A DNA stretch of 64,000 nt from Alviniconcha marisindica (taxonomy: Eukaryota > Mollusca > Gastropoda > Provannidae). How positions within the stretch are numbered: position 1 is the stretch's first letter; the number at the start of each line of letters is the position of its first letter. The notes beneath the pieces were generated by a model that saw only the letters and a program-made list of their open reading frames with translations, made no database searches and was not told where the DNA came from. Positions 1 through 27,570 of the stretch are shown piece after piece. The DNA lies in the NCBI GenBank assembly GCA_018857735.1, contig JABMCL010003253.1, forward strand, positions 320,001 to 384,000. The letters run 5' to 3'. Position numbers and translations under genes: made by a program.

Positions 1-589
1 TCTGGCAACAAGCAATAACTTGTTGCTCGTGCTATAGGATGGCAAAAAACGTATTGTTTCCACAAACTCACGATCTTCTGGTTAGCCGAAAAATGATGTA
101 AAGACACTTTTTTTTCCATTCTCCATCACCTTTCCCCTGTAATTTTTTGCAAATGCAACAATAGTGGCATTTTTACTGCTTCACAATTCTACATTCAACT
201 TCCATTGTTATACACAATGTGAAGCAATGCCTCCTCAGAAATAGGCCTAGAAGTGATGCTGGACCTCTCACAACTTCTTGCGCGGAAGATAACAAAGGGC
301 ATTCACTCATGCAAACCAGCTTCACTGAACCGCCCAATAGTATAAGTGCTCATGCTGATGAGCATTACAGATACTGGGGGTAGGGCTTGGAGTTGGAGAG
401 CTGTACTCAATGTTTAACACACAGTCAACTGGAAACATACCTTTCGTTTAAGAATAATAATTGAACTATTTTATAAAGAGCAGAATCTTGTCCATAGAGG
501 CTGTTTTCAGGGCATATGCCCCCAAACACACACTCACACGGGCACCTGCACACACAAGTATTTTGACTATACAAAACTTAATTCACCAG
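1..589. other. PINX1 intron, 3' part
   Basis: No exon was recognised. The segment 448-560 resembles a dispersed repeat (AATAATAAT, then GCAGAATCTTGTCCATAGAGG and CA-rich sequence) also seen at 15585-15700. Confidence 0.5.
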
Positions 590-761
590 GTGTTGGATGC
601 AACAAAAGTCACGCTGACAACTGGATCGCTCACCAGGATGTTTTCAATGAGCTGCTGTCATCGCTGAACGATGCACCAAGCAGCTCAGCTGCTGGAAGCG
701 AGGAGACACCCAGTGTGGTCAGCCTGGAGGAAAAATCCAAGTCTTCCCGAAGCAGAGTCCA
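590..761 (+). CDS. PINX1: PINX1 exon with DNWIAHQD block
   Basis: The acceptor AG is at 588-589 and the donor GTGAGT starts at 762. The exon begins with the last two bases of a Gly codon, reads GVGCNKSHADNWIAHQDVF, and ends in the first two bases of a His codon that is completed at 1730. The conserved block follows the G-patch in PINX1 proteins. Confidence 0.92.
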
Positions 762-2279
762 GTGAGTGATTCGCATGTTGGTTGCATTAGAGTTTCTCTC
801 TGTTTGTTTCGCTTATTTATTGGGGAAGGGGGACTGAAAAGCATCATGGACATGGGCCTTATCGATAGAAATCAAATACATAAAAAAAAATATATATATA
901 TATATAAAAATACACAGAGCAGTGGAACTGGAAGAAATTGCTTGGTCATCATAGATTCACTCATATTCATAACCAAAATAAAATAGGACTAACATAACAT
1001 GAGAGGCTGCTGCTGCTGCCACTTCTTCAGGTGCTCTGTGTGTGGAGTGTGTGTATATTTTCTACTGTATGCGTGCTGGTATGTGTGCGTGTTGGCATGT
1101 GTTTGTGTGTGTTATGGTGAATGTGTGCTGATTGTTATGATTTTGTTGTTGTTGATACAGTGCCACAAGCTCATACATTTTGACAGGGTGTTACCTTATA
1201 GTTATTATTATTAAAATTGTAGTTATCCTGCTGTGTATAATGTATTGTTCAATTTGACTGCAGTGTACTGTAGTATTATTGTTGGCCTTATCAATCCCTA
1301 ATAAATAATCATAGGGTGCATGCAGAGGGCTAAAAATAGTAAAGTGCAGTGTATTCTCTACTGCAAAATCTGGAAGAAAGAAAAATTATTGTGCACCTAC
1401 TACGTTAACTGGCTGTGACAGTAATTAGTATGACAGTTTGTAATTAGGTGTTACCTTAGGATCAGTTTCAGCATCTCACATGCACCCATGAGTGTATTAT
1501 GTGTTTACATGTACGTCAGCTATTAGGCTGTAACTTATAAGTGTAAGCATTTGCCAATTAGTTAGCACATAATTATGTATGACTTCATAATAAATCAGTT
1601 ATATTGGTAATCATGATTAAATGTGGAGGGAGGTGGGTCTGTTTGTAGTCACTCTTTTGAACTTTTGCAGCATTTACCCCTTGTCCCCCAGCTTCTTATG
1701 CCTTAGAGATTCTTTTCAATGATGCACAGTTACCACAAGTTCACCAGAGGCAAAGACCTGTCATCGCGATCTTCCCACGACCTTGACTGCATCTTTGGAA
1801 AGCGTAAGGGCCAGTCTTCAGAAAACTCCTCTCCAACAATCCAATCTGAGGTATAAGAATAGATCAGTTGATATTTTTTTTCTCTTTTTTTTCAGAGCTG
1901 AGAGCTGTTGTTTATTGGTCTTTGTTTTGCCTTTTTCAGAGCTTAGAGCTGTGTGACAAGCGTGGTGGATCTGGGCTCTCATCCCCCCCCCCCCCCCCCC
2001 CCCCCCATTCCCCTCCTCCCCCATCCCTAATAATCCATACGGCTTCTGTGGACATAGTAAAGATTTGCAAAAGAAGTTTCTTTTTAGCAGACAATATGTG
2101 GTGGGGATGTAGCTCAGATGGACAAGCATTGGTAATATCCACTTTTAGCTTCGTTGGTTTGCTGTCCTCAAATGGTATGAGGATGCGTGTGTTTGTATGT
2201 ATACACTAGCATAACACGGAATAAACTGATTTGTGGATATGCCAACGTAGTGCCTACTGAAGGTTCATTCCATCCACAT

Positions 2280-2311
<32 letters not shown>

Positions 2312-5109
2312 TCTCATACCATTTGAGGACCGCAAATTGACAGTGCTAGAAGTGTACATTACCCAAGTGTCAGTCAGGTTCAGCATGCTGACACAGGTTT
2401 GACTCACCTCCGCAGCTAGGAATTGTTCTCGCAAAACCAACTTTCAGTGCGGACTCTCTCACTCTTACTAGTCTTAGGGTGTTCAAACAGCCCCAGTGTG
2501 CAATCACATGCAATAAAATGTGTGCACTTGTTAAGAAATCCCAAACACTGGCAGCCATGCGATTGTTGGACACATCAAAACAGAGCACACGCTGGATCAG
2601 CCTTTGAAGACAGAGTGTGGCTGCTCAAGTGGCAAGGGAATTAAAAACGGTTACCTGCACGATTTGTCTCCTAAAAAATGGGTGTACAACCTGCATAAAA
2701 AGCAGAATGCAGAAGAAAACACGTTACGTGTGTGGGTGAATCTCACAGTTGCAGATCATTGCAGAAGATTTTGAAGCTGCTTCATTGCAAACAGGTTGCT
2801 CTTTCCAAACCTTTCACAAGTTTTAGGTGTTTTAAAAACAAAACAAAAAAACTTTTGACTTAAAAGAGATAAAAATCCACAGCTAAGTTGATCCTGAATA
2901 TACGGCACAACTTTGATGGTGTCATAGCCAGTGAGCAGAAATCTGATGGACACATGCAGTTTTGCTTGAAAAATGGAAAAGTTCAGTGAATTTGCTATGC
3001 ACAAAAAGTTTGATTTGATCAGAACATTGTACAGGCCATCATTTTTTGAAAATGAGCAGTGCAGCAGAAAATAATCTAACCCAATTCTACTTTGCCTGGG
3101 ACCTGCTGATTAGATGAAGTTGGAATCAAGGCTGCCACCATTTTCTCTCATTTGTATTCAGTGTCATTGTGTGTTCTGTTTTTGGTTTCATAATCTTCCA
3201 CCTTTGAGTAAATGCTACTATATGCTGACTGTCTAAGCCTAGAGGGTCCTTCCAAATCCCATTTCTGTGACTGTGTCCTCTGTCAATTGCCCAGAAAATA
3301 TCACTGATCAGTTTGCCAGGGCATGTGATTTCTGTTAGATACAGAGACTGATTCAGGGTCAAAACAATCATTATCACTGAAAAAGCATGCTTGCAAAAAA
3401 CAAAAAACAAATCACAAATAAGGCACTGCCAACTATAAGGTAAAGGGTCATAGTTGAGAACAAAAGTATTGCCTTATAGTCTGAAAATTACGGCACAAGC
3501 AAACATGTTCTTTTTCTTTGTTTTCATTTTTACCACACTTTTGCTTGGCTTGTTGCAGGCTAATTCAGACGAGGAGGGCTACGAGGCCAGACCTTCTTTC
3601 AAGCTGGACACCAGCACAGCCAGCGACAGCAACAACAACGACGACGGCAATGTCCACGGTGTCAAAACCATCACCAGCAGTACCAGCGTGCACGAATACT
3701 TTGCCATGAAGATGGCGGAACTCAAGCGGAAGAGGGACGCTGCGACAGGGTCAGGAAACGCCTCTGCAGACAGCAGCGAAGGATCCAACTCGCCTGACAA
3801 CACAGAGAGCAACAGGGAGGAGTCTAAGGATGAGCCTGCCGCAATGGTGTGCGGTGAATCTGCTTGCGCTGGTGAGAGTAAAACATGGAGGAGGAAGAAG
3901 ACGAAGAAAGCATCCATGGACCGCGAGGAAGAATCACCCCCGGGACACAGCGAAGGCAGGGCAGAGGTTTCTCCGGCAGATCCGGAAGCTTCAAGTGGTG
4001 TGCTGGAAGTGACGCAGAGCCAGAAATCCAAGAAGAAAAGCAAGAAAGAAAGAAAGAAGCAGGACACGTCTGCGCGTGATGCCGACACAAATGAGGTGCA
4101 CGGGGAAAATTCACCCACGGATGCGCAGCCCGTTTCCCACATGGGCAAGAAGAGAAGAAAGAAGAGCAAGAAAAGGAAATCCACCGAGCCTGGTGAATAT
4201 GAAGAGAAAGGCAGCAACAACGCCAGCATCTTGCGCAGCGAAAGTGACAGCAGGACAAGGCGCAGGAAGTCGGTCAGGTTCTCTCTTGGCGCCGACGAGG
4301 TCTTTACAATCCCCGGAAAAGAGGAGAGCACACCAGAGGGCACGGTCCAGCAGGAAGAGGAAGAGGAAAGCTTGCCGATGGAGGAGGAAAAGGTCTCCCC
4401 CAAAAAGAAGAAAAAGATAAAGATGGAGGAGGCTGCAGAATTCGAAGCAGAAGTTTCCAAGAAGACGAAGAAGAGAGAGGAGGCCATAGAAGAGAAAGTC
4501 TCCAAAAACAAGAGGAAGAAAAGGGCAGCCGCAGAAGAGGAAGCCTCAGCAAAGAGGAAGAAGAGAGAGGAGGCCACAGAAGAGAACATCTCAGTGAAGT
4601 ATGGAGAGGAGGTCACAGAAGGGGAAATCTTAACAATAAGGAAGACTGAGGAGGCCGTGGAAGAGAAAGTCTCCAGGAAAAAGAAGAAGAAGAAGAAAAG
4701 AGAGAAGGCCTCGGCAGAGAGGAAGCAGAGGGAAGAGGAAGAGACAGTCTCCAAGAAGAAGAAGACAGAGGAGGTCGATGGTGAGAATGTCTCCAGGAAG
4801 AGGGAGGGAGAGGGGACCCATTCGGAGGAGGAAGGACCTCCGGAGTCAAAGAAACCGAGGGTAAACAAGCCAGCTGCTGTCGTTTCCAGTTGCATCAAGG
4901 CAGAGTTGGAGGGTGGGAAAGATTCCGTCTTGCCCGCACCACAGAAGACCCAAAGTACACCTGTGAATGACGTTCCGTGCAGCCAGAGGTCGACGGTTAA
5001 AAAGAGGGCTGTGAAAAAACCCACCATGCTATCACAAGACCACATAGACAGAATCCATCAGAGATTTGAAGGCACCAATTTGAACTGTTTCAGTGGATAC
5101 GGGCAGTGA
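590..5109 (+). CDS. PINX1: PINX1, PIN2/TERF1-interacting telomerase inhibitor 1 (3' part, three exons)
   Basis: In animals PINX1 binds TRF1 and TERT, restrains telomerase and works in nucleolar RNA processing. Coding exons seen: 590-761, 1730-1850 and 3559-5109, with matching phases and GT-AG ends. The first exon carries DNWIAHQDVFNELLSSLN and EEKSKSSRSRV, the second HKFTRGKDLSSRS and DLDCIFGKR, and the third the EYFAMKMAELKRKRD block; all are in family order. The N-terminal G-patch exons must lie left of position 1. The last exon alone encodes 516 residues, while as I recall the whole human protein is about 330, so the Lys/Glu-rich tail is greatly expanded. The tail holds repeated EEKVSKKKK-type units and one KSVRF, which fits an RVxF-type PP1 docking motif (inference). 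The stop is at 5107-5109. It is convergent with RUNDC1. Confidence 0.93.
1730..1850 (+). CDS. PINX1: PINX1 exon with FTRGKDLSSRS block
   Basis: The acceptor AG is at 1728-1729 and the donor GTATAAG starts at 1851. One base completes His, then 40 codons read YHKFTRGKDLSSRS, DLDCIFGKRKG and a Ser-rich end. It ends in phase 0, matching the next exon. Confidence 0.92.
1983..2006. repeat. Poly-C tract
   Basis: 24 consecutive C in the PINX1 intron. Similar long C or G runs occur at 11812-11830, 16271-16297, 18473-18494, 44294-44308 and 46214-46233; their lengths may be unreliable in an assembly. Confidence 0.9.
2131..2363. mobile_element. MITE-like element, copy 1 (PINX1 intron)
   Basis: About 233 bp with terminal inverted repeats: the left end GGTAATATCCACTTTTAGC pairs with the right-end complement GGTAATGTACACTTCTAGC, and the similarity runs inward about 45 bp through CCTCAAATGGTATGAG. 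The interior holds a (CA)n at 2281-2310. It is homologous to the element at 12903-13139. No coding sequence. Confidence 0.7.
3559..5109 (+). CDS. PINX1: PINX1 terminal exon, lysine/glutamate-rich tail
   Basis: The acceptor GCAG ends at 3558. It starts ANSDEEGYEARPSF, contains SVHEYFAMKMAELKRK (the conserved EYFAKRMA-type motif), then about 400 residues of low-complexity Lys/Glu/Ser sequence with many KKKK clusters, probably nucleolar localisation signals. The segment at about 4390-4810 is an internally repeated array of EEA-EEKVSKKKKK-type units. The C-terminus, from about 5020, is less repetitive and ends FSGYGQ. The antisense frame is also open over 488 codons, which follows from purine bias and is not taken as a gene. 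Confidence 0.92.
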   Translation, partial: ANSDEEGYEARPSFKLDTSTASDSNNNDDGNVHGVKTITSSTSVHEYFAMKMAELKRKRDAATGSGNASADSSEGSNSPDNTESNREESKDEPAAMVCGESACAGESKTWRRKKTKKASMDREEESPPGHSEGRAEVSPADPEASSGVLEVTQSQKSKKKSKKERKKQDTSARDADTNEVHGENSPTDAQPVSHMGKKRRKKSKKRKSTEPGEYEEKGSNNASILRSESDSRTRRRKSVRFSLGADEVFTIPGKEESTPEGTVQQEEEEESLPMEEEKVSPKKKKKIKMEEAAEFEAEVSKKTKKREEAIEEKVSKNKRKKRAAAEEEASAKRKKREEATEENISVKYGEEVTEGEILTIRKTEEAVEEKVSRKKKKKKKREKASAERKQREEEETVSKKKKTEEVDGENVSRKREGEGTHSEEEGPPESKKPRVNKPAAVVSSCIKAELEGGKDSVLPAPQKTQSTPVNDVPCSQRSTVKKRAVKKPTMLSQDHIDRIHQRFEGTNLNCFSGYGQ

Positions 5110-8100
5110 TGAGACAGAAAGAAAGCATTTTGAATGTTTTTACTGATGGAAATGGTGGATAAAATGTGCAACCACGTCAGACTTGTTTTTGGTAGCTTAT
5201 ATGATTTTTTCATTCACACACATACACACACTCTCTCTCACTTAAAGAAGATTCAACTCTTCAACTAACTTTACATTTATTGTTATCACCTTTGTAAAAT
5301 AATGGAAAGAAGTGGGCAAAACTGCACTACTTAATACCAGACCAAAATATTAACCACACGTACACAAATGAATGAAAACAAAAATGTTTATAACCACAAC
5401 ACAAGAGATGCTGGTTCAGTCAAGTGAACCTCCGAATGATGATGCCATACAATAGGCCATCACTCACATTGTCAAATAATGGCCCATGATTATTGCACTG
5501 CAGCAAACGTGCATACAATTGCTTAGAACTGAATGAATGTTGCTTGGTAATGCTGAATACTGAGCTTTAGCGCGTGCATGCTGTTTCACTGGCCCCTTGA
5601 ACTGAAAAACAACAACAACATTCCTACATCTAAGATGGTTGTCTTGGTCTTACACTGGTTAAATTTTCAAGATGAACCATGGAGGTCATCAAGGGGTGAC
5701 AGAATTCACCAAGTCAAAAGTCTAAAAGTTGTTTGCTTTTTTTTGCACATCCTTATGTTGGAAGAGGGCTGGGGGAAAATGAAGCTGAATGAACCAGGAT
5801 GGCAGAAACTGAGCTGAATTCCTGGCGGTACATGAAATATGCAAAATCCCTATGTGACCTGTTCTGGGCTGCATTTCCACCAGAGGTGGGAATGTTTTGG
5901 GAGCTTCCGCCTGTGGCCGATTTTGACGTAAAAAAACAAAAAACAAAACAAACTGTTCTGGTGAAATAAGTATCGCCATGCTCCACTGTGTCACTCAAGC
6001 AGTTTCCATGCTGTTTTTCTTTCTTTTGTTAAACAACTCATTTGGCCAGAATTAGTTTGATAGAGCTGAAGATAAATGTTCACATTGGAAATGGCAACTC
6101 TTGCACAATTCTTTTTATGCCCCGTAAACAGTTCGACTGGAAGCAAAGATGCTGATCCATGCATGCCTGTATCTATTGTTGTATTTGTGGGTTTTCTTCA
6201 ACACTGTAATCAACATTGGCTTTTGCATTTAGCGTATCTTTCAGCAAACAACTTCATGCACATTGCAATTCAGTGAGCAAAACCAGTTAAATAAAGGAAT
6301 AGGTGCAGAAAATAATTCTTAAAATGCCAAATCTGCCCAAATAAAAACGCTCAGGAAATAGCGTAGTGACAAAGGAGACAACGCATACACAATTAGATTT
6401 GCGTATGTATCACACAAGAAATATTGCACATAATTCATTCCGTTTCCCCACAAAATGCTGGAGCAATTTCACAATACACAATCGTATATTAATTATGGTT
6501 AAATGCCATGTGATCACTGTTCAGCACAAAAGTGCTATTTTTCTCAGAATGACACAGATCTACATGTACATTCAGTCAACAAAATTTGAAACCATTACAG
6601 AAAGATCATGCACTAAAGTAAAACAAAACAAAAATGTGGTAACAATGGAATTACACACGTGGCTATGTATTGCAATAATCAATAAGTTTTGACTAAGGAA
6701 ACCATCACAAACAGAAAAACAAAATACAATATTAAATGCAGATAATCAAGATTGTCATGGCCTGTTATTGCCCCCTTTGATTTGAGAGAGACCAACAACA
6801 ACAAAACCACACAACTGTTAAAAATGACTAAATGTATCAGAAACACGCTGGATTTTGCTCCAAATCCTAAGACTAAACAAATAATTCACTTACTGCAGGC
6901 CATACCAGTGCAAGTCATCTGAGGTGATGTGAATCGCTATTTCTGCAAGTCATCTGAGGTGATGTGAATCAGTATTTCTGCAAGTCCTCTGAGGTGATGT
7001 GAATTTTTGCCATTATCTATTTGTTGAACTGTCACTGTACTTAGCTTTGAACCTTACAGCTTCATACTTTGTGGGGTCAGTATGACCCCAACCAGTTTAC
7101 CTTAATGCTGTTTACTTTTGAGTGGGGTCAGTCTGACCTCCTGAAGTACAGATTGTATAAACTGCGGATTGTATAAACTGCGGATGTGTCAACAGCAAGA
7201 ACTGTGCATTTAGTTCAAGCAGACAAAGCTTTCTTATTCAAGCAGACAAAGCTTTCTTATTCATGCAGTTCTCTAAAACCAGGCTATAGTCTTTGCATTA
7301 CTTCACTGAAAATGTTGGCAACGAAAGGCATGCTGCTTTCACTGGTCACATGAGCACTACCTTTGAGAAGTCGGGATCAATTCGACATGAGTGTATACAA
7401 GGGGAGTAAAGTTCAAACATTTATTAATGATGCATCCAAATGTGTATGCGCAATTCGTTATTTATTATGCATCCAAATGTGTATGCGCAGTTCAGCTTTT
7501 ATCATTTTTGAGGAACACATGTTTCTGAATGAACTGGACACAAACTTCTTCTTTTTAAAAAGTACTTCACACCTGATCAACAATTCTTTTATGGAATGTC
7601 TTACGGTTATTTGCATAAATTATGCCTTGTTTTTGTAATTGCAAAAAATGTTGCATCAAACAGTTGTGGCATCCTGTCAGTTTTCAAGAACAATCGACTG
7701 GGAGAAAATAATCACAACCTCACCAAGATGAGAAAACTTAACAGGAGAGTTCAATCTGTTGAGTGAGACTTGTACAAATAAGCTAGATGTGAAGAATCAA
7801 GCTTGGATAGATGGATTAAAAACAAAACAATGTCTTATGTGTTGGAAAGATGGATTCCAAAAACAAATGACAACAAAATAATGTATTATGTGTCTATAAG
7901 CACTAGAAAATTTGCACACAATAATAATCATTTGAGAACAAAAGGACAGTGAGATCCAAGTAAATCTAGTCTGTGTTTGTATAAGACAACAGGGGTCAAT
8001 AAAAGGAAAGTAACAAGCACAGTGTGACTGTTGGATTTGCAGATCCAGTAATTGTGGAATGGTGGAACACCAGATGGAATTCTTCTCCTTTTTTTCTTCT

Positions 8101-9680
8101 TGTTGTAAAATCAAAAGTTTCTGAATCAACACCACTACCATATGGCAAGACAACACATAATTATGACAACCATGATATACATAGTAAATCATTGTTTTCC
8201 AATATTTACAACAACACATACATATTCCATCTCTTTTCATTCACTCACTCACAGGGCTTTTGCATCCAACACCACCACTGTTCATGTCTGTGCAGTAGGG
8301 CTGTTAATGTTTCAACACAATTAGCATGTTTAATGGATAATTTTCTGACACAGTACTCGTGTTTTATACATTATTATTTAAACCCCACCTCAAACTGTTA
8401 AAATGCCTGCTAATGTGTATTGTTAACAGTAAACTGAGTAAGAAAGGTAAACACAGATATATCTACATACAAACTCACAAAACCACGATTGCCGAGTTTC
8501 TTTTTGTATGGGAACAGTATTTTTCTTCCCATCAATCACCACCTTCCGCAAGTAGTGCCTTTTACAGTTGAGTCAGAAACAAACTTTCCCTGCACAAAAT
8601 TTACCGATCTGTCCAAGCAGAAGTTCTGAAATGCTTCACGCCGGTGGGTTCTAACATGCTTCACACCTGTTCTGGCAGTGCTACTTTTAAGTTCACTTAC
8701 ATTCACATTTCGCACTACATGCTTCAGCCCCTGAGTTTCAAGCCAAGGCAGTCGGACACAGATCAGAACAAGGCATGAAGGCAAGAGAAAGAAGCAATGC
8801 AGCACCGCACGCTGGACAGATAAGACTGAGAGAGCGCAGCTGGATGGGTCCCAACAGAGCATGGACGAGTCACCGCCAGACAGTTCACCACTGCACAATT
8901 CACCGACAAAAGAACAATAGCCCAGAACAATTCATCACCAGTAACTGTCACCCAGTGACCATCAATATTGACTTTGAGAAAAAATCCACCAGTCTGTGTG
9001 TTTTATGACAGAGAGAGAGAGAGAGATTCATTGCTAAAATTAACACACAGCAACACATACTCCACTGGTGGTAAATTGTCTGGGGTTTCCATTTCTCCAG
9101 ATGTAAACTGGCCGGTGGTGTGGTGAACTGCCCGGTGATAAATTGTCCTACGCCTGTTCTTACAGACTTTGAAAGTTCAGAGAAAAGGATCCGCCATTTC
9201 CAAGGCCTTGAAAGTCTGAGAAAAATAAAAACTTCAACTGAGGTCTTTAAAACTTTAGGAATTTTGATTTCTGTCAAAGTACATATATTTAGGATGACAT
9301 TTTGCTTCAGAGAAACTAAACCAAATGTCCTTGTTGTGGTCTTTTCTTGTATTTTTAGTTTTCTAAATTTCTCTCAGAGGAACTCATGACTGTCAACTTT
9401 ATTGCTGGAGGAAGAAGCACTCCTGATGGTCCCAGACAGCCACTGTATGTTTTAGAAACACGGTTCCACAATGTAATGCGTGATTAGTACCGATTTCCCT
9501 TTTCAACCAAATGCAGATGTGAATCTTGACATAATTTCCCTCAAAGATTTCACCTATAATGTGGCCACGTTTTCTCGCACTAGGTCTACTTTAGGAATAT
9601 AAACTATTGCTCTAATGGCGTGCACCCTGACTGCATGGCATCTGCCTGCATGTCAAATCCACAGCAGCAGCAAACTGTGG
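5110..9680. other. Convergent intergenic spacer between PINX1 and RUNDC1
   Basis: PINX1 3' UTR and spacer. An AATAAA at 6290-6295 is a possible PINX1 polyadenylation signal. A 35-bp unit (CAAGTCATCTGAGGTGATG core) occurs three times at 6915-7003. Motifs of the type GGTGATAAATTGTCC occur in both orientations at 8870-8945 and 9065-9150. No supported coding region. Confidence 0.5.
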
Positions 9681-9691
9681 TTCATCCATAT

Positions 9692-10076
9692 TTGTCACCT
9701 TAAACGCATTTGAAATGAAAGTTCTGAAGCTGTCACCTTAAATGCATTTGAAAAGAAAGCTCGGAAGCTGTCACCTTAAATGCATTTGAAAAGAAAGCTC
9801 TCAAGCTGTCACCTTAAATGCATTTGAAAAGAAAGCTCGGAAGCTGTCACCTTAAATGCATTTCAAAAGAAAGCTCTCAAGCTGTCACCTTAAATGCATT
9901 TGAAAAGAAAGCTCAGAAGCTGTCACCTTAAATGCATTTCAAAAGAAAGCTCGGAAGCTGTCACCTTAAATGCATTTCAAAAGAAAGCTCGGAAGCTGTC
10001 ACCTTAAATGCATTTCAAAAGAAAGCTCGGAAGCTGTCACCTTAAATGCATTTCAAAAGAAAGCTCGGAAGCTGCG
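9692..10076. repeat. Minisatellite, about 38-bp unit, about 10 copies
   Basis: The unit is GCTGTCACCTTAAATGCATT followed by TCAAAAGAAAGCTCGGAA with small changes. It lies downstream of the RUNDC1 stop. A 70-bp unit beginning GGAGTCAGTTACAGCTGGAA then occurs twice at 10086-10225. Confidence 0.9.
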
Positions 10077-10494
10077 CTCTCCTTGGGGAGTCAGTTACAG
10101 CTGGAATGTGTCTCGTATTCCCCATTTTCGTTTTAGTTGTTGGAATGCTGCATCCTCCGGAGTCAGTTACAGCTGGAATGTGTTTTGTGTTCCCCATTTT
10201 CATTTTAGTTGTTGGAATGCCGCATTTCAAATGAGTCCACTTCACTGGAATCAGGTGTTCATGCTTGCCCTTGTGGAGTGCCGTGTTTACAATGTCTTAC
10301 TCTTACATCCCAATCTCAGCTTTTGCGACACCATCAGCTAGCTCCCTGGCACCTTTTCTTCTCCCACTGTTCAGCAGTAGCAGCAGCGATCGTCACAGCG
10401 GACTTTTGTGGCTTGCTCAGCATAGGAGCCCAGCTGCCCCTGACTCAAGTCTCACTTTCAAACCAACTGCCAGCAGGTCAGGGATGCTGGGAGC

Positions 10495-25990
<15,496 letters not shown>

Positions 25991-26579
25991 AGTGGCTGCA
26001 ATGTCAGGCCTGTGGGAACAAGGGAGATGACCTTGCGCAAATGTACACACAGAGAAGCTTTTACTGCTGTACGTAATAACTGACCTTATGTCCACCCAGC
26101 CTTTAAAAAGCACTATAGTCAGGTGCTTACAAATTTGCACACACACATATATATACTGAGATGCCTGAGACTCAAATACACAAACACAGGCACACGCAAG
26201 AGAGAAGACGTCTCGCGAGAATATGATGACAACTATCATTACAACCAGACATATATAATATATACATGACTGGTTATCTGGTTTACCATCAGTTTCACAA
26301 TCTGTGCAGCATGTGCTGAAAAACAACATAAAAATGTGTAATCTGAATTCTCATCTGGATGCTATCTTATTTTATACAGCCATAAACATGTCAGTTATCC
26401 CCTAGGTTGCCAAGACTGTTCACATAAGGCAGTTTTAGTGCAGGCCTGTGGCTACTGTTTACATTGCACACTTCTGGGCACACCAAAGAGACAGCATATC
26501 TACTGATTATGACTGCTGCTTTATTTTTCATTACCTTATTTCTCTCTTTGAAAGTTGTTTTTATACCTTTATTTGTGAG

Positions 26580-26581
<2 letters not shown>

Positions 26582-26624
<43 letters not shown>

Positions 26625-27062
26625 CGCGCGCGTGTGTGTGCACGCATTTTGGCAGTCACAATCAGGGACAAAACCTGGAGCATTTTGCAGTCAACAATCA
26701 GGGACAAAACCTGGAGCATTTTGCAGTCAACAATCAGGGACAAAACCTGGAGCATTTTGCAGTCAGCAATCAGGGACAAAACCTGGAGCATTTTGCACAG
26801 TCAGCAATCAGGGACAAAACCTGGAGCATTTTGCAGTCAGCAATCAGGGACAAAACCTGGAGCATTTTGCAGTCAGCAATCAGGGACAAAACCTGGAGCA
26901 TTTTGCCCGTCAGCAATCAGGGACAAAACCTGGAGCATTTTGCAGTCAGCAATCAGGGACAAAACCTGGAGCATTTTGCAGTCAGCAATCAGGGACAAAA
27001 CCTGGAGCATTTTGCAGTCAGCAATCAGGGACAAAACCTGGAGCATTTTGCACAGTCAGCAA
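26582..27062. repeat. (TG)n(CG)n run and 36-bp minisatellite, 11 copies
   Basis: TG/CG alternation at 26582-26640 is followed by 11 nearly identical copies of CAATCAGGGACAAAACCTGG then AGCATTTTGCAGTCAG. The period is a multiple of three, so all three plus frames stay open; this is a repeat artefact and not a gene. It lies about 0.7 kb upstream of the RUNDC1 start. Confidence 0.95.
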
Positions 27063-27476
27063 TCAAAACAGGAGCTTTTCTTCAGCAGAAAAAAACAAGC
27101 CTGATCATAAAATCACAAGCAATACGAACCTGACGCACCCCGAGTTCAGCGAATCTGCAGGCAATTCCCTACCACCAACCACTGACCAATCAACGATTTT
27201 CAAAGAACGCAAAACCACCCACAACAATTCCACAAAAAGGTCAAACTTGTACAGAAGGATAATAACGCACACCAACATCCACATAGCACTTTTCGTGAAA
27301 CCTAATTTTCAAAGGAAAGACAGCATTTGCATCACTGCAACAGCTTGCAACAGTGCCGTTTACCACCTGGGTGCACGATATTACAGATTATTAGGCGAAT
27401 CACAGCAGTTGGGCCTGGTCTTACATCAATACACATGATGCCTGTGTCAACATGTATTGGCATTTGTTTTGTTCTG

Positions 27477-27483
<7 letters not shown>

Positions 27484-27523
<40 letters not shown>

Positions 27524-27570
27524 CGTGTGTGCTTGTGTGTGTGTGTGAGAGAGAGAGACACACACACACA
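27484..27570. repeat. (GT)n / (GA)n / (CA)n microsatellite
   Basis: GT run 27484-27547 with GC interruptions, then GA at 27547-27558, then CA, forming an imperfect inverted pair. Confidence 0.9.

Noticed and set aside
3579..5045. 488-codon minus-strand open frame opposite the PINX1 last exon
   Set aside because: It is the antisense shadow of purine-rich Lys/Glu coding sequence. The plus strand has splice-consistent PINX1 homology.
26464..27438. 324-codon plus-strand open frame with repeated QSGTKPGAFCS
   Set aside because: It is a 36-bp tandem repeat whose period keeps all three frames open. No domain and no conserved match is recognisable, and it starts in TG-rich sequence.
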